In this document: piece by piece, positions 6,439 to 6,462 of the stretch | Layout: every line of letters starts with the position of its first letter | Position numbering within the stretch: position 1 is the first letter of the stretch | Assembly (NCBI GenBank): GCA_900767875.1 | Contig: CAAGAT010000066.1 | Location: forward strand, 1-6,462 | Origin: an uncultured Sutterella sp. | GTDB lineage: Bacteria > Pseudomonadota > Gammaproteobacteria > Burkholderiales > Burkholderiaceae_F | Length of the DNA: 6,462 nt | Direction: 5' to 3' | The notes under the pieces: model-generated | Database searches by the model: none | What the model saw: only the letters and a program-made list of their open reading frames with translations | What the model was told of the DNA's origin: nothing | Made by a program: the position numbers and the translations under genes

Positions 6439-6462
6439 GTCTGCGCACTCAACGTTGCCGCC

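Larger units (their letters stand above)
6376..6441. repeat. Perfect 21-bp inverted repeat with 24-bp spacer, carrying two DnaA boxes
   Basis: The left arm (6376-6396) and the right arm (6421-6441) are exact reverse complements over 21 bp, starting GACTTATCCACA on the left and ending TGTGGATAAGTC on the right. The spacer is 6397-6420. A smaller nested inverted repeat, GCCTAC (6394-6399) with GTAGGC (6410-6415), overlaps the inner ends of the arms, so two foldings compete. No T run follows on either strand, so it does not look like a terminator. No matching direct repeats flank it, so target-site duplication by an insertion element is not supported. Bases 6298-6375 before it hold no gene that I can support. 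Confidence 0.9.

Noticed and set aside
6376..6441. The 21-bp inverted repeat as a bidirectional transcription terminator
   Set aside because: The stem is strong, but no T run follows the arm on either strand, and the 24-nt loop is long for an intrinsic terminator.
6376..6441. The inverted repeat as the ends of a miniature insertion element
   Set aside because: The flanking bases (CCAC on the left, TGCG on the right) show no target-site duplication, and the spacer is only 24 bp.

Overview
The window looks like chromosomal DNA of a GC-rich betaproteobacterium, most likely of the order Burkholderiales. This rests on the 3' part of a 5S rRNA with betaproteobacterial-type sequence, on three strongly GC-biased genes, and on the form of the E3 protein, which has an extended Lys-Asn/Gly-Pro stretch just before the redox disulfide as in other betaproteobacterial OdhL proteins. 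Genus and family cannot be fixed from this sequence alone.

Layout. Bases 1-90 are the end of a 5S rRNA gene, so a ribosomal RNA operon finishes here. A strong intrinsic terminator follows at 109-146. After about 220 bp without a gene comes a complete, tightly spaced, co-directional operon for the 2-oxoglutarate dehydrogenase complex: sucA/odhA (E1, 365-3220), sucB/odhB (E2, 3273-4583) and lpd/odhL (E3, 4613-6040). All three have intact catalytic cores. E1 decarboxylates 2-oxoglutarate on thiamine diphosphate. E2 carries the succinyl group on a lipoyl-lysine arm and transfers it to CoA. E3 reoxidises the lipoyl group with FAD and NAD+. The product, succinyl-CoA, feeds the TCA cycle.

The 3' flank (6041-6462) is the least ordinary part. 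It holds a weak terminator candidate, a strong GC-rich hairpin (6084-6116), and a 40-codon open reading frame (6152-6274) behind a near-perfect Shine-Dalgarno sequence. It then holds a 10-bp palindrome and finally a perfect 21-bp inverted repeat (6376-6396 / 6421-6441). Each arm of that repeat carries an exact consensus DnaA box (TTATCCACA), the two facing each other.

Most of the window is well-known central metabolism and I see no new multi-gene system. The convergent DnaA-box palindrome and the hairpin-led small ORF are the two items that deserve follow-up.
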